Source: Microbacterium paraoxydans (GTDB taxonomy: Bacteria; Actinomycetota; Actinomycetes; Actinomycetales; Microbacteriaceae). Taken from it: DNA of 64,000 bases. Below the pieces are notes generated by a model. That model was not told where the DNA came from. It saw only the letters and a program-made list of their open reading frames with translations, and searched no databases. The position numbers and the translations under genes are program-made. Of the stretch, positions 36,812 to 45,766 are shown one piece after another; positions within the stretch are counted from its first letter, which is position 1, and each line of letters starts with the position of its first letter. The stretch covers positions 682,001 through 746,000 of the forward strand of contig NZ_JAIVLG010000001.1 of assembly GCF_020524545.1 (NCBI RefSeq), read 5' to 3'.

Positions 36812-37120
36812 TTCCCCGACACGTCTTCCCTCATTCACCCGCCGTTTCGCCCTGTACCCAGGGAGATGGGTTAGCCTGATCCCGTTGTCGAACAGCTGGG
36901 AGAGGCTGATGGAGCGAATACCGACCATCCGAACCATGGATGCCCTCGGTCGTCACGTCCTTCTGCATAGCCCGCAGGGATGCCACGGCGTTGCCGTGCG
37001 CGAAAGGCGCTGTCTTTAGACGGCGCCTTTTTTCGTCCTTACGATCGCTCTGCCGCCTGCGCGACCTCGTGTGAGTCGAGAGTGCCGGGAAGCCGTCCCG
37101 GCGGATCGAGAGGATGACGA
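36812..37120 (+). other. Intergenic region with possible small transcript and uORF
   Basis: 309 bp between M23 and HNH genes. TAGCCT (36872-36877) could be a -10 box. GGGAGAGG is followed by a 36-codon ORF at 36909-37019, whose stop lies inside the terminator hairpin. It could be a leader peptide, a small protein, an sRNA, or just the 3' UTR of the M23 mRNA. See findings. Confidence 0.4.
37003..37033 (+). terminator. Canonical intrinsic terminator with U tract
   Basis: AAAGGCGC / GCGCCTTT stem with inner TCT/AGA pairing, followed by six T (37028-37033). It is the only terminator in the window with a clear U tract. Confidence 0.9.
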
Positions 37121-37618
37121 ATGCGCACACTGGTCCTGAATGCCGGATACGAGCCGCTCGCGATCGTGTCGTTCAAGAGAGCGCTCGTGCTCGTGATGAA
37201 CGACAAGGCGACCGTGATCGAACGCGTGGAAGACGATCCCGTCTGGGGCACCCACGGCGTCTACGATCGGCCGGCGGTCATCATCCTCGCCCGCTACGTC
37301 CGGGTGCCCACGAGCAGACGAGTACCTGTCACGCGACGCGGTGTTCTCCGGCGTGACAACCATCGTTGCGGCTACTGCGGGAAGGCCGCATCCACGATCG
37401 ATCACGTCCTGCCGCGCTCGCGCGGAGGTGCGGACTCCTGGGAGAACCTCGTCGCCTGCTGCCTGCGCTGCAACAACGTCAAGAGCGACCGCACCCCGCA
37501 GGAGATGCGCTGGCAGCTGCGATTCACGCCGCGGCCTCCGCACGGCACGGCCTGGACGGTCCGTGGAACCGAACGCAGTGACCCGCGATGGGAGCCGTAC
37601 CTGGCTCTGGCCGCCTAA
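37121..37618 (+). CDS. HNH endonuclease
   Basis: 165 residues. A helical N-terminal part (TLVLNAGYEPLAIVSFKRAL) is followed by an HNH domain with Cys4 zinc site (CGYCGK and CLRCNN) and catalytic TIDHVLPRSRGG ... ENLVACC. Single-domain HNH proteins of this type are widespread in actinobacteria; the target is unknown. GAGAGGATGACGA precedes the ATG. Confidence 0.92.
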   Translation: MRTLVLNAGYEPLAIVSFKRALVLVMNDKATVIERVEDDPVWGTHGVYDRPAVIILARYVRVPTSRRVPVTRRGVLRRDNHRCGYCGKAASTIDHVLPRSRGGADSWENLVACCLRCNNVKSDRTPQEMRWQLRFTPRPPHGTAWTVRGTERSDPRWEPYLALAA

Positions 37619-37668
37619 CCGTCAAGGGCGCCGAGGGCGCGCTCTCTCGTCCCGTAGACTTGACGCGC

Positions 37669-37741
37669 GCCCTCGTAGCTCAGGGGATAGAGCAGCCCTC
37701 TCCTAAAGGGCAGGTCGCAGGTTCGAATCCTGTCGAGGGCA
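37669..37741 (+). tRNA. tRNA-Arg (CCT anticodon)
   Basis: 73-nt cloverleaf, acceptor GCCCTCG / CGAGGGC, T loop GGTTCGAATCC, anticodon loop CTCCTAA gives CCT, reading the rare AGG codon. No encoded CCA. Confidence 0.95.
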
Positions 37742-37773
37742 CCCAGCGCGACCTGCGGCTGCGCCCCTGCGTC

Positions 37774-39960
37774 TCAGTCCTCTCCCCGCCGCCAGAGCTT
37801 CGACGGCCACCAGATCGCTTTGCCGATGTCGTAGGTCAGAGCCGGCACCAGCAGGGAGCGGACGACGAACGTGTCGAGAAGCACCCCGAAGGCGACGATG
37901 AAGGACAGCTGGACGAGGAACAGGATCGGGATCACGGAGAGCGCGGCGAACGTCGCGGCGAGGACCAGACCTGCCGACGTGATCACCCCGCCCGTGATCG
38001 AGAGCCCGCGCAGGATGCCTTCACGGGTGCCGTGCGCCTTCGCCTCCTCGCGCACGCGGGTCATCAGGAAGATGTTGTAGTCGATCCCGAGTGCGACGAG
38101 GAACACGAAGCCGAAGAGCGGGACGGCAGGGTCGGCACCGGGGAAGTCGAAGATCCCGTTGAACACGAGCGCCGAGACTCCCATCGCCGTGCCGAACGAC
38201 AGCACCGTGGTCAGGATCAGCAGGACCGGGGCGAGGATCGAGCGCAGGAGCAGCATCAGGATCAGCATGATCACCACGAGGATCACCGGGATGATCAGAT
38301 TGCGGTCGTGGATCGAGGCGTCGTTCGTGTCGATGGACGTCGCGGTGACTCCGCCGACGAGGGCGTCGGTGCCGTCGAGCTCGGCCCGCAGTTCGCGCAC
38401 CGTCGCCGCGGCGGCCTCGGAGTCTGCGGCGTCCGTGAGCGTTCCCTGGAGGAGCACCGTACCGTCGACAGTCGTCGGTGCGGGGGCGGGGGTCCCGGGC
38501 GGGCCGAACGCGGTGATGCCGTCGGCTGTCACGGGCGCGCTGCCGCTGGGCGAATCCGCGGCGGTGACCGAGACCGCATCGATGCCGTCGTGTGCGAGCA
38601 GGATGTCTGCGACGTCCTGCAGGCGATCCTCCTCGACGACCACATACACCGGGCTGCCGGAGCCGCCCGGGAAGTGCTCACCGAGCGCGACCTGCCCGTC
38701 ACGGGCCTCCGAGGCACCGAGCACCAGCTCGGACTGCGGCACACCGTTGGCATCGAGCTGAGTCACCCCGGCGGCTCCGAGCAGCAGGGCGAGGGTGGTC
38801 ACGATCCAGATCACCCGTGGGCGGCGCTTGATGACACCCGCCAACCGGGCCCACAGGCCCGTCGTCCGCATACCGTGCTCGGCGGCGACCACCTCGGGTT
38901 CGAAGTGCGGACGTCGCGGCCAGAACACCGCACGCCCGAAGAGCAGGAGGAGCGAGGGCAGCAAGGTCAGCGCCGAGAGCATCGCGAACACGATGCCGAT
39001 CGCGGCCACGGGGCCGAGGGTGCTGTTGGATTTCAGGTCGCTGAGCAACAAGCAGAGGAGCCCGGCGATCACTGTTCCGCCGGATGCGGCGATCGGTTCG
39101 ACCGACCCCTTCCAGGCGGCGAGCAGCGCCACGCCCTTGTCCTGGGAGACGCGCAGCTCTTCCCGGAAGCGTGCCACGAGGAGCAGGGCGTAGTCGGTGG
39201 CGGCGCCGATCACGAGGATGAAGAGGATGCCCTGCGTCTGGCCGCTGAGCAGCAGCACCTCGAACTTCGCGAGCCACCACACGACCAGGAGTGCCACGCA
39301 GAGTGCGAACAGGCTCGTCGACAGCACGACGAGGGGCAGCAGGAACGAACGGTAGACGAGCACCAGGATGACCAGGACCGCGAGGAGCGCGACACCGAGG
39401 AGCAGGCCGTCGATGCCGGCGAAGCCCGCGACCAGATCGGCGCTGAAGCCTGCCGGGCCGGTGATGTAGACCGTCACGCCGTCGGGGACGGCAGCACGCA
39501 GCTCGTCGCCGAGGGCTCCCGTCGCATCGGCGAGTTCCGCATCGCTCTCGATCGGGATGAACGCCTGGACGGCCTTCCCATCATCCGAGGGGAGCGCAGG
39601 CGAGACGTCGTCTCCGACGCCCTCCACGCTCGGCGCATCCGCGACGGCTTCGGAGATCGCGTCCACCTCGGACGCGGTGAGCACATCGTCCGAGGTGAAC
39701 ACCGCGATGGCCGGGATCGAATCGCTGTCGTTGAACTCGCCGAGCAGCTGCTGGACTTCGGTGGCCTGCGCCGATTCCGGCAGATAGGTCGTCTGGTCGT
39801 TGGACGACACCTCGTCGACCTTGCCGAACAGCGGGCCGCCGAGCGAAGCGCCCACCAGCCAGACGAGGATCAGCGCCACCGGAAGGAACACGCGTACCCA
39901 GGAGTGGCGCCGTGAGCGCTCCCTGATCGGCGGAGTCGGCGTGGAGTCGGGGCGGGACAT
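37774..39960 (-). CDS. MMPL-family RND transporter, last gene of the carotenoid operon
   Basis: 728 residues, about eleven to twelve membrane helices in two halves. The proton-relay Asp-Tyr pairs are in helices with GAATDYALLL and ALGIDYNIFLM. Large extracytoplasmic loops lie at about 45-180 and 400-560. In Corynebacterium an MmpL gene lies in the C50 carotenoid cluster, as here, but its cargo is unknown; export or membrane placement of carotenoid is possible. GAGAGGAACACG precedes the ATG. 39 nt after crtEb. Confidence 0.92.
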   Translation of the reverse strand: MSRPDSTPTPPIRERSRRHSWVRVFLPVALILVWLVGASLGGPLFGKVDEVSSNDQTTYLPESAQATEVQQLLGEFNDSDSIPAIAVFTSDDVLTASEVDAISEAVADAPSVEGVGDDVSPALPSDDGKAVQAFIPIESDAELADATGALGDELRAAVPDGVTVYITGPAGFSADLVAGFAGIDGLLLGVALLAVLVILVLVYRSFLLPLVVLSTSLFALCVALLVVWWLAKFEVLLLSGQTQGILFILVIGAATDYALLLVARFREELRVSQDKGVALLAAWKGSVEPIAASGGTVIAGLLCLLLSDLKSNSTLGPVAAIGIVFAMLSALTLLPSLLLLFGRAVFWPRRPHFEPEVVAAEHGMRTTGLWARLAGVIKRRPRVIWIVTTLALLLGAAGVTQLDANGVPQSELVLGASEARDGQVALGEHFPGGSGSPVYVVVEEDRLQDVADILLAHDGIDAVSVTAADSPSGSAPVTADGITAFGPPGTPAPAPTTVDGTVLLQGTLTDAADSEAAAATVRELRAELDGTDALVGGVTATSIDTNDASIHDRNLIIPVILVVIMLILMLLLRSILAPVLLILTTVLSFGTAMGVSALVFNGIFDFPGADPAVPLFGFVFLVALGIDYNIFLMTRVREEAKAHGTREGILRGLSITGGVITSAGLVLAATFAALSVIPILFLVQLSFIVAFGVLLDTFVVRSLLVPALTYDIGKAIWWPSKLWRRGED

Positions 39961-39999
39961 CGTGTTCCTCTCGGAAGGGGTTCGGTCGGCGGGGGAGGG

Positions 40000-40893
40000 T
40001 CAGGCCACCCACGCGAGGATGAGGATCATCGTGGCGAGGAAACCGGCGAAATAGTTCAGCGCGATGAAGCGTCGCCAGGCCCGGTTGGTGGCAGCCGAGC
40101 CCGCATCGTCGACGTTCCACCATGGTGCCGCGTTCACGACGTACGGCAAGGCGAGCACCGCGGCGAGCGGTCCCGGCCAGGGGGTCAGAAGCATGGCGGC
40201 TCCGGCGAGCACCCACAGCGAGAGGGAAAGGCGCACGGTTGCCCTCGCCCCGATCACCGTGGCGATCGAGGAGATACCTGCTTCGCGGTCCGGTCCGACG
40301 TCCTGAACGGCCCCGAACGCATGGGCTGCCATGCCCCACAGGAAGAACGCGGCGAGGGTGAGGACGCTGGTGGACGTGACGGGTGCTCCGGCCAGGGCGA
40401 GCCCGACGATCGCCGGGCTGACGAAATGCGTGCTCGAGGTCATCGAATCGAGGAATGGTCGCTCCTTGAACCGCAGCACGGGAGCCGAGTAGGCGATCAC
40501 GGCGAACACGCTCACGGCCAGCCAGAGCCAGGATGCCGGGTTGCCGACGATCACGAGGTAGGCGAGGAACGGGATGTTCGTCGCCGCGGCCGCCCAAAGA
40601 GTGGCGCGATGCATGCGCGGCGCCAGGAGTGCGCCCTCGATCCCTCCCTTGCGCGGGTTCGCCAGGTCGGAGGCGTAGTCGAAGACGTCGTTGATGCCGT
40701 ACATCGCGAGGTTGTACGGGATGAGGAAATACAGCGTGCCCACCAGCAGCGTCGCATCGAGCTCGCGGGTGGTGAGCAGATAGGCGGCCGCGAAGGGGAA
40801 AGCGGTGTTGATCCAGCTGATCGGTCGTGACGACAGCACGATCTGCGCGAGATCCCGTCCGAACGTCCGCGACGGCGTGGCTCCGGTGTTCAT
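40000..40893 (-). CDS. crtEb: Lycopene elongase (UbiA-type prenyltransferase)
   Basis: 297 residues, multi-pass UbiA-family enzyme that adds two dimethylallyl groups to lycopene, giving C50 flavuxanthin-type carotenoids. The Asp-rich sites are NDVFDYASDLAN and DVGPDREAGISS. Overlaps the preceding cyclase gene (ATGA). Confidence 0.93.
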   Translation of the reverse strand: MNTGATPSRTFGRDLAQIVLSSRPISWINTAFPFAAAYLLTTRELDATLLVGTLYFLIPYNLAMYGINDVFDYASDLANPRKGGIEGALLAPRMHRATLWAAAATNIPFLAYLVIVGNPASWLWLAVSVFAVIAYSAPVLRFKERPFLDSMTSSTHFVSPAIVGLALAGAPVTSTSVLTLAAFFLWGMAAHAFGAVQDVGPDREAGISSIATVIGARATVRLSLSLWVLAGAAMLLTPWPGPLAAVLALPYVVNAAPWWNVDDAGSAATNRAWRRFIALNYFAGFLATMILILAWVA

Positions 40894-41234
40894 CCGCGCT
40901 CCCCGTCGTGGACGTTCCGGTCCTCACGCGCTCGCCGTCGCGCGCGCAGCTCCGTCCACACGGCGGGAAGGAGCAGGGCACCCGCCAGCGGATAGGCGAA
41001 GTCTTCGACGGGGGCCAGGCCGATGTACACGCCCAGGAGTGGATCCCGGGCGTAGCGGAACAATCCGCTCGCGATCATGACGGTGTCGAACACCGCAGTG
41101 AGGAGGAAGAGCACGAGCACGGTCAGCAGGACGGCAGAGGGGAGCGGTCCGCGGCGTCGGCGGAGAAGCGGCAGGATGACACCGACCACGACGGCGACGA
41201 GCAGGAAGCAGGCGGCGAGTTGGAGGTAGCTCAC
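40890..41234 (-). CDS. crtYf: C50 carotenoid cyclase subunit, CrtYf-like
   Basis: 114 residues with three predicted membrane helices, one of two small subunits of the heterodimeric lycopene-cyclase-domain enzyme. Motif GLAPVEDFAYPLAG matches the PxE motif seen in the family. The GTG start at 41234 overlaps the previous stop (GTGA). Whether the rings are epsilon (decaprenoxanthin) or gamma (sarcinaxanthin) cannot be told from this. Confidence 0.9.
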   Translation of the reverse strand: MSYLQLAACFLLVAVVVGVILPLLRRRRGPLPSAVLLTVLVLFLLTAVFDTVMIASGLFRYARDPLLGVYIGLAPVEDFAYPLAGALLLPAVWTELRARRRAREDRNVHDGERG

Positions 41235-41578
41235 GACCCACCTGCCCGTGCGCGACGGCTTTCGCGCCGCCACGTGATCAGGCGCACGGCGCCGGTGTAG
41301 ATCACCATCGTGCACACCACGAGGAACAGGAGGAACACAGGTTCTTCGACGGGCAGTTCGGGCGCCAGCACGAGGCCCGTCGCGATCGCACCCTCACCCC
41401 GGAAGAAGATCCCGGTGGCGATGCCCGCCACATCCCATACGAGGAAGAAGACGAGACCGATGAGCGTCACGATCGCAGCCGACACGACATCTCTCCAGAA
41501 GAAGAGACGGAACCGCCAGTCCAGCAGCAGCATGCACCCCATCGACAGGAGAAGGGCCGACAGATACACCACGCCCAT
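41231..41578 (-). CDS. crtYe: C50 carotenoid cyclase subunit, CrtYe-like
   Basis: 115 residues, three or four membrane helices, with the PxE motif in APELPVEEPVFLLFL. The ATG at 41578 is preferred to the one at 41584 because GGAGG then sits 7 nt upstream; the upstream ATG would be only 1 nt from it. Overlaps crtI by 1 nt. Confidence 0.9.
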   Translation of the reverse strand: MGVVYLSALLLSMGCMLLLDWRFRLFFWRDVVSAAIVTLIGLVFFLVWDVAGIATGIFFRGEGAIATGLVLAPELPVEEPVFLLFLVVCTMVIYTGAVRLITWRRESRRARAGGS

Positions 41579-43167
41579 CAGCATGCCTCCGTCCCGACCG
41601 CGGACGGTACCGCAACGGGAAGCGGGCCGGGGGAGTGGTCACCGCGGATGCGCTTGAGCACGATCTCCGCGCTGATGAGGCACATCGGGACGCCGACGCC
41701 CGGGGCGGTGGTCGCCCCGGCGTAGAACAGGCCCTGCACGCGCCGGGAGGCGTTCTGCGCGCGGAACATCGCACTCTGGGAGAGGATGTGCGCCGGCCCC
41801 AGCATCCCGCCGCGCCAGGAGCGGTAGTCGTCCCGGAAGTCCGCGGGGCCGATCGTCTCGCGCACGACGATGCGTTCGCGGAGGTCCGCGATCCCTGCCC
41901 AGGTCGCGATCTGGTCGATCGCCGCATCCGCGGCGCTCTCGATCGCGGGTGATCCTCGTCCATCGGATCCGCCTTGCCCGAGCTCGACGTCCGCCGGGAC
42001 CGGGATCAGGACGAAGAGGTTCTCGTGACCCTCCGGCGCGACGTCGGGATCCGTCGCGCTCGGTCGGCAGACGTAGGTCGACGCCGGATCGGGAACGGTC
42101 GGGCTCGCTCCGAAGATCGCATCGAAGTTGGCGTCCCAGTCCTCGGTGAAGAACAGCGAGTGATGCGGAAGCTCGGGCAGCGTGCCCTGAACTCCCAGCA
42201 TCACGAGCACGCCGCCGGGACCGCTGGTCCGCCGTGACCACCACGACTCGGGGTAGGTCTGCAGGGAAGGCGGCAGCAGTACGGTCTCGGTGTGGTGCAG
42301 ATCCGCCGCCGAGACCACGATGTCGGCGTGCTCCACGTGCGCGACGCCCGCGTGATCCGTCCAGCCGACCCCGGTCGTGTGCACGCCGGAGGTGCCGTCC
42401 TGCGTGTGGATACCGGTGACATCGGCGCCGGTGACGATCCGGACGCCGGCCTCGCGAGCGAGCGCCTCGATCCGCTCGACCACGCGCCAGAAACCGCCTT
42501 GGGGGTAGCGGACGCCCTGATCGAGGTCGAGCGCGCTCATGAGGTGGTACATCGCGGGCGCGGTGCGCGGGTCGGTGCCGAGGAAGACCGCGGGGTAGCC
42601 GAGGATCTGGCGCACGACCGGATGACGGAATCGCTGCTCCGCGAAGGACTGCAGTCTGGTTCCGAGGAGGGCGAACAGCCGGGGGAGCGCTCGCACGACC
42701 TCCGGGTTCGCGAGAGTGCGCAGGCGGGTGAACGGGTTGTAGAGGAAGTACTTCTCGGCCATCGTCGCAGCGTGGTGCGCGGAGTCCAGATAGGCGTCGA
42801 GGGCGGGACCGGAACCCGGCTCCAGCTCTTCGAAGAGCTCGGTGACCGCATCGCGTCCTGCCGGGACGCTCACTCCACCCGAGGAACGGGGTGACCGGAA
42901 GACCCGATATCCCGGATCGAGTTCGGTGAGGTCCAGCTGCTCGGACGTCGAGGTCCCCATCATCGCGAAGAAGTGATCGAAGACCTCAGGCATCAGGTAC
43001 CACGACGGCCCCGAGTCGAAGCGGAATCCGTCCCGTTCGATCGTTCCCGCGCGACCGCCGACGCGGGCGTTCTTCTCGAAGACGACGACCTCGTGCCCGT
43101 CCCGCGCCAGGAGCCCGGCCGTCGCGAGGCCGGCGATGCCTGCGCCGATCACCACCACGCGGCTCAT
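41578..43167 (-). CDS. crtI: Phytoene desaturase
   Basis: 529-residue FAD-dependent CrtI that turns phytoene into lycopene. N-terminal dinucleotide motif VVVIGAGIAGLATAGLLARDGHEVVVFEK, and the C-terminal family signature GLFYAGATTAPGVGVPMCLISAE. Overlaps crtB by 4 nt (ATGA). Confidence 0.96.
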   Translation of the reverse strand: MSRVVVIGAGIAGLATAGLLARDGHEVVVFEKNARVGGRAGTIERDGFRFDSGPSWYLMPEVFDHFFAMMGTSTSEQLDLTELDPGYRVFRSPRSSGGVSVPAGRDAVTELFEELEPGSGPALDAYLDSAHHAATMAEKYFLYNPFTRLRTLANPEVVRALPRLFALLGTRLQSFAEQRFRHPVVRQILGYPAVFLGTDPRTAPAMYHLMSALDLDQGVRYPQGGFWRVVERIEALAREAGVRIVTGADVTGIHTQDGTSGVHTTGVGWTDHAGVAHVEHADIVVSAADLHHTETVLLPPSLQTYPESWWSRRTSGPGGVLVMLGVQGTLPELPHHSLFFTEDWDANFDAIFGASPTVPDPASTYVCRPSATDPDVAPEGHENLFVLIPVPADVELGQGGSDGRGSPAIESAADAAIDQIATWAGIADLRERIVVRETIGPADFRDDYRSWRGGMLGPAHILSQSAMFRAQNASRRVQGLFYAGATTAPGVGVPMCLISAEIVLKRIRGDHSPGPLPVAVPSAVGTEAC

Positions 43168-44072
43168 CGGTCGCGCTCCACGGCGGTGACGACGACGGCT
43201 CGGCCTGCGAGCAGCGCCTTGATCGGATCCGGCACGCGGACGCGTCGGCGGTACAGCACCTCGACGGGGGTCTTCGCGACGCGTCGGGTGAGGGCGGCGA
43301 ACAGGGCGAGGGCGCTGCGCACCGCGGCGCGGGAATCCTTCGGGAGCAGCGGGATGGCGGCATCCGCATCCGCGAGCTGCCGGAAGACCGTCGCCACCCA
43401 GGCGTCACGGTCCGCGTCCGTCAGCCGAGCGGAGCCACCGAGGTACCCGCGGTGGAGCCGGTCGGTGTCGTCGGCGAGATCGCGGAGGAAATTGACGTTC
43501 TGGAAGGCGGCACCCAGCTGGCGTGCGCCACGGCGGAGCGTGTCGAGCTCTTCCGTCGTCCGGTCCGCACCCCGGAGGAAGACCTGAAGGCACATGAGAC
43601 CGACCACCTCGGCGGAGCCGTAGACGTAGTCCGCGTGCGTGGCGGCGTCGTAGGCGGTGAAGGCGTCTTCATCGGCGAGGTCGGCGCTCATCGATGCGAA
43701 GAACGGCCCGGTCAGGTCTTCACCGATACCGCACTCCCGTGCCGTCCGTGCGAACGCGTGCAGGATGAGGTCGCTGCTGTAGCCGGTGCGCATCGAGCGG
43801 TGCGTCTCTTCGATGTAGGAGGTGAGCGCCGCCGACTGCGCAGTGCTGTCGAGCCCCGCCTCGGCTGCCACCCCGTCGACGATCTCGTCGGCGATGCGCA
43901 CCATGGCGTAGATGTTCCGGACGTGCTGGCGGTGACGTCGGCCGAGAAGTCGGGTGGCGAGTCCGAACGAGGTCGAGTAGGTGCGGATCACGTCGGTCGT
44001 GGCGATCTCCGCCGTACGGCTGAAGCGTCGCAGCGCGGTGTCCTCCGTGCGATCGGCCGGGTCCGTGGTCAT
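43164..44072 (-). CDS. crtB: Phytoene synthase
   Basis: 302 residues. Condenses two GGPP into phytoene. Asp-rich motifs RIADEIVDG and NVNFLRDLADDTDR are present. Start at 44072 by ATGA overlap with crtE; the longer upstream frame lacks any ribosome-binding site. Confidence 0.95.
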   Translation of the reverse strand: MTTDPADRTEDTALRRFSRTAEIATTDVIRTYSTSFGLATRLLGRRHRQHVRNIYAMVRIADEIVDGVAAEAGLDSTAQSAALTSYIEETHRSMRTGYSSDLILHAFARTARECGIGEDLTGPFFASMSADLADEDAFTAYDAATHADYVYGSAEVVGLMCLQVFLRGADRTTEELDTLRRGARQLGAAFQNVNFLRDLADDTDRLHRGYLGGSARLTDADRDAWVATVFRQLADADAAIPLLPKDSRAAVRSALALFAALTRRVAKTPVEVLYRRRVRVPDPIKALLAGRAVVVTAVERDR

Positions 44073-45151
44073 CGGCGGCGCCCTTCGACGCGGGAAGCGT
44101 GAGCGCGGATCGTCCGTGCAGCCGCTGCCGGGAGTGTGCCGTCGGACTCCGCTTCGGCAAGGGTGGTCGACACCGCATCCAGATGCTCCCGGATGAGGCC
44201 GAGCACGAAGTCTTCGGCACCGCACTCGCGCAGGAGCTCCCGGGCGTCGGATCCCTCGGCGAGGCTGAGATCGGCCCTGCCGAAGTGCACGTCGATGCTC
44301 TCCCAGTGCGCCGTCATGCGGGCATAGGCGATGATCGCCGTCTCCTTGCCCTCGCGCAGATCGGAGTAGGCATCCTTGCCGTGCTCTCCGGGGTCGCCGA
44401 ACACGGAGAGCAGGTCATCCTGCAATTGGTACGCGAGGCCGAGATGCCGACCGATCTCGCTGAGTCGTTCCTCGGCGGCGGGGGAGGACGCCGCGAGAAC
44501 GGCAGCGGCGCGCAGGGGCAGCATGAAGGAGTAGGTCGCCGTCTTGTAGACGCTCGTCGCGAGGATGGTCCGCAGATCGGGTGTGATCACGCCGTCGCTG
44601 AGGGCGATGTCTGCGTGTTCTCCGGCCACGGTCTCGAAGATCGTCTGCTCCAAGAGCGAGAGCAGACGCTCACGGGCGTCGGGGGCGATGTCGGCGCGCG
44701 CGAACCCCAGCACAGCCGAGGCGAGCAGCATGTCCCCGAGGAGGATCGCGCTCGAGCGTGCCCAGTGCAGTGTCGACTCGGCAGGGGCATCGGCGCGCTC
44801 GGCCACCAGGGAACCGATGAGGTTCGGTCCGCGCCGCCGGGTCAGGTCTCCGTCGATGACGTCGTCGTGCAGGAGGAAGGCGAAGTGGAGCAGCTCGACG
44901 TGCGCGGCCACATCGATCGCGCACGCGGTCCTCCGCTCCGAAAGGGGGGAGGGGGAGAGCGACTGCAGCAGGTCGATGAGGAGCCGAGGGCGGACGAGCT
45001 TCCCGCCGAGCGCGTGGTGCGCGGCGGCGTGCCAGAGCGCGACGAACTCCTCTCCGTACTTCTCTGCCGCGACGCTGCGTTCCGAGAAGCGGTGGCGCAG
45101 GGCCTCTTCGATGCGCGTCCCGAGGTCTTCTTCCGTCACCGTGCTGCTCAT
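44069..45151 (-). CDS. crtE: Geranylgeranyl diphosphate synthase
   Basis: 360-residue trans-prenyltransferase with FARM (LLHDDVIDGDLTRRRG) and SARM (LQDDLLSVFGD). In Corynebacterium this is the regulated first gene and its product GGPP is the inducer of CrtR. Starts 3 nt after the idi stop. Confidence 0.95.
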   Translation of the reverse strand: MSSTVTEEDLGTRIEEALRHRFSERSVAAEKYGEEFVALWHAAAHHALGGKLVRPRLLIDLLQSLSPSPLSERRTACAIDVAAHVELLHFAFLLHDDVIDGDLTRRRGPNLIGSLVAERADAPAESTLHWARSSAILLGDMLLASAVLGFARADIAPDARERLLSLLEQTIFETVAGEHADIALSDGVITPDLRTILATSVYKTATYSFMLPLRAAAVLAASSPAAEERLSEIGRHLGLAYQLQDDLLSVFGDPGEHGKDAYSDLREGKETAIIAYARMTAHWESIDVHFGRADLSLAEGSDARELLRECGAEDFVLGLIREHLDAVSTTLAEAESDGTLPAAAARTIRAHASRVEGRRR

Positions 45152-45154
45152 CGG

Positions 45155-45676
45155 TCAGACCTCGCCGAGTCGTCGAAGGATCGGGAGCTGTTCGACGAGC
45201 CACGGGCTGAAGGCGAACGGCGTGTGCGTGATGCTCTCGACGAGCGCGGCCACGTCGACCCAGATCCACTCGGACACCTCATCGGGGTTCGCGGAGGGCT
45301 CACCATCGATGACAGCGACGTGGACGGGGCAGATCTCGTTCTCGACGATCCCGCTCGCGTCCACGGCCCGGTAGCGGTAGTCGGGGACGGCGACGTGGAG
45401 GTCGGAGAGGTCGATGCCGAGTTCGTCGACGCCGTGCCGCCGGACGGCATCGAGCATGTCCTCTCCGGGGCGGGGGTGACCGCAGAAGCTGTTGGTCCAG
45501 ACACCCGGCCAGGTCTTCTTCGCCAGCGCTCGACGGGTGAGCAGGAGGCGGCCGTGCGTGTCGAGGACGTAGCAGGAGAACGCGAGATGCAGAGGGGTGT
45601 CGCGGGAGTGGACGGCGCTCTTCGGCATCGTCCCGACAGTGGTCCCGTCTTCGGCGAGGAGGGTCACGTCATCCAT
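45155..45676 (-). CDS. idi: Isopentenyl-diphosphate delta-isomerase, type I
   Basis: 173-residue Nudix-fold isomerase (IPP to DMAPP). Active Cys in NSFCGHPRPGE and Glu in VENEICPVH. First gene of the carotenoid operon; AAGGAGATGCC precedes the ATG at 45676. In Corynebacterium idi is elsewhere in the genome. Confidence 0.94.
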   Translation of the reverse strand: MDDVTLLAEDGTTVGTMPKSAVHSRDTPLHLAFSCYVLDTHGRLLLTRRALAKKTWPGVWTNSFCGHPRPGEDMLDAVRRHGVDELGIDLSDLHVAVPDYRYRAVDASGIVENEICPVHVAVIDGEPSANPDEVSEWIWVDVAALVESITHTPFAFSPWLVEQLPILRRLGEV

Positions 45677-45695
45677 GGCATCTCCTTGAATTCGC

Positions 45696-45735
45696 GCTGT
45701 CCGGTATTTCTCTAACTTGGTAAGTAGTCAACTTA
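45696..45735. promoter_or_regulatory. Carotenoid operon promoter and CrtR-type operator
   Basis: The palindrome TAAGT-N5-ACTTA (45721-45735), extended by CTAACTTGG (45712-45720), lies between the divergent regulator and idi. On the minus strand TTGACT is a -35 box inside the palindrome, with AATACC 17 nt on as a weak -10. Repressor binding would thus cover the -35. Confidence 0.7.
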
Positions 45736-45754
45736 GCATGAAACTGTTCGTGTG

Positions 45755-45760
45755 TAACAT
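45755..45760 (+). promoter_or_regulatory. -10 box TAACAT of the MarR gene, leaderless arrangement
   Basis: TAACAT, 6-nt spacer, ATG at 45767. There is no Shine-Dalgarno sequence. Confidence 0.55.
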
Positions 45761-45766
45761 GATCGC

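Noticed and set aside
36937..37019. Truncated speD (SAM decarboxylase) gene
   Set aside because: Only about 8 and 6 residues resemble SpeD and the catalytic Ser region is missing. Reported as a low-confidence possibility, not as a pseudogene.
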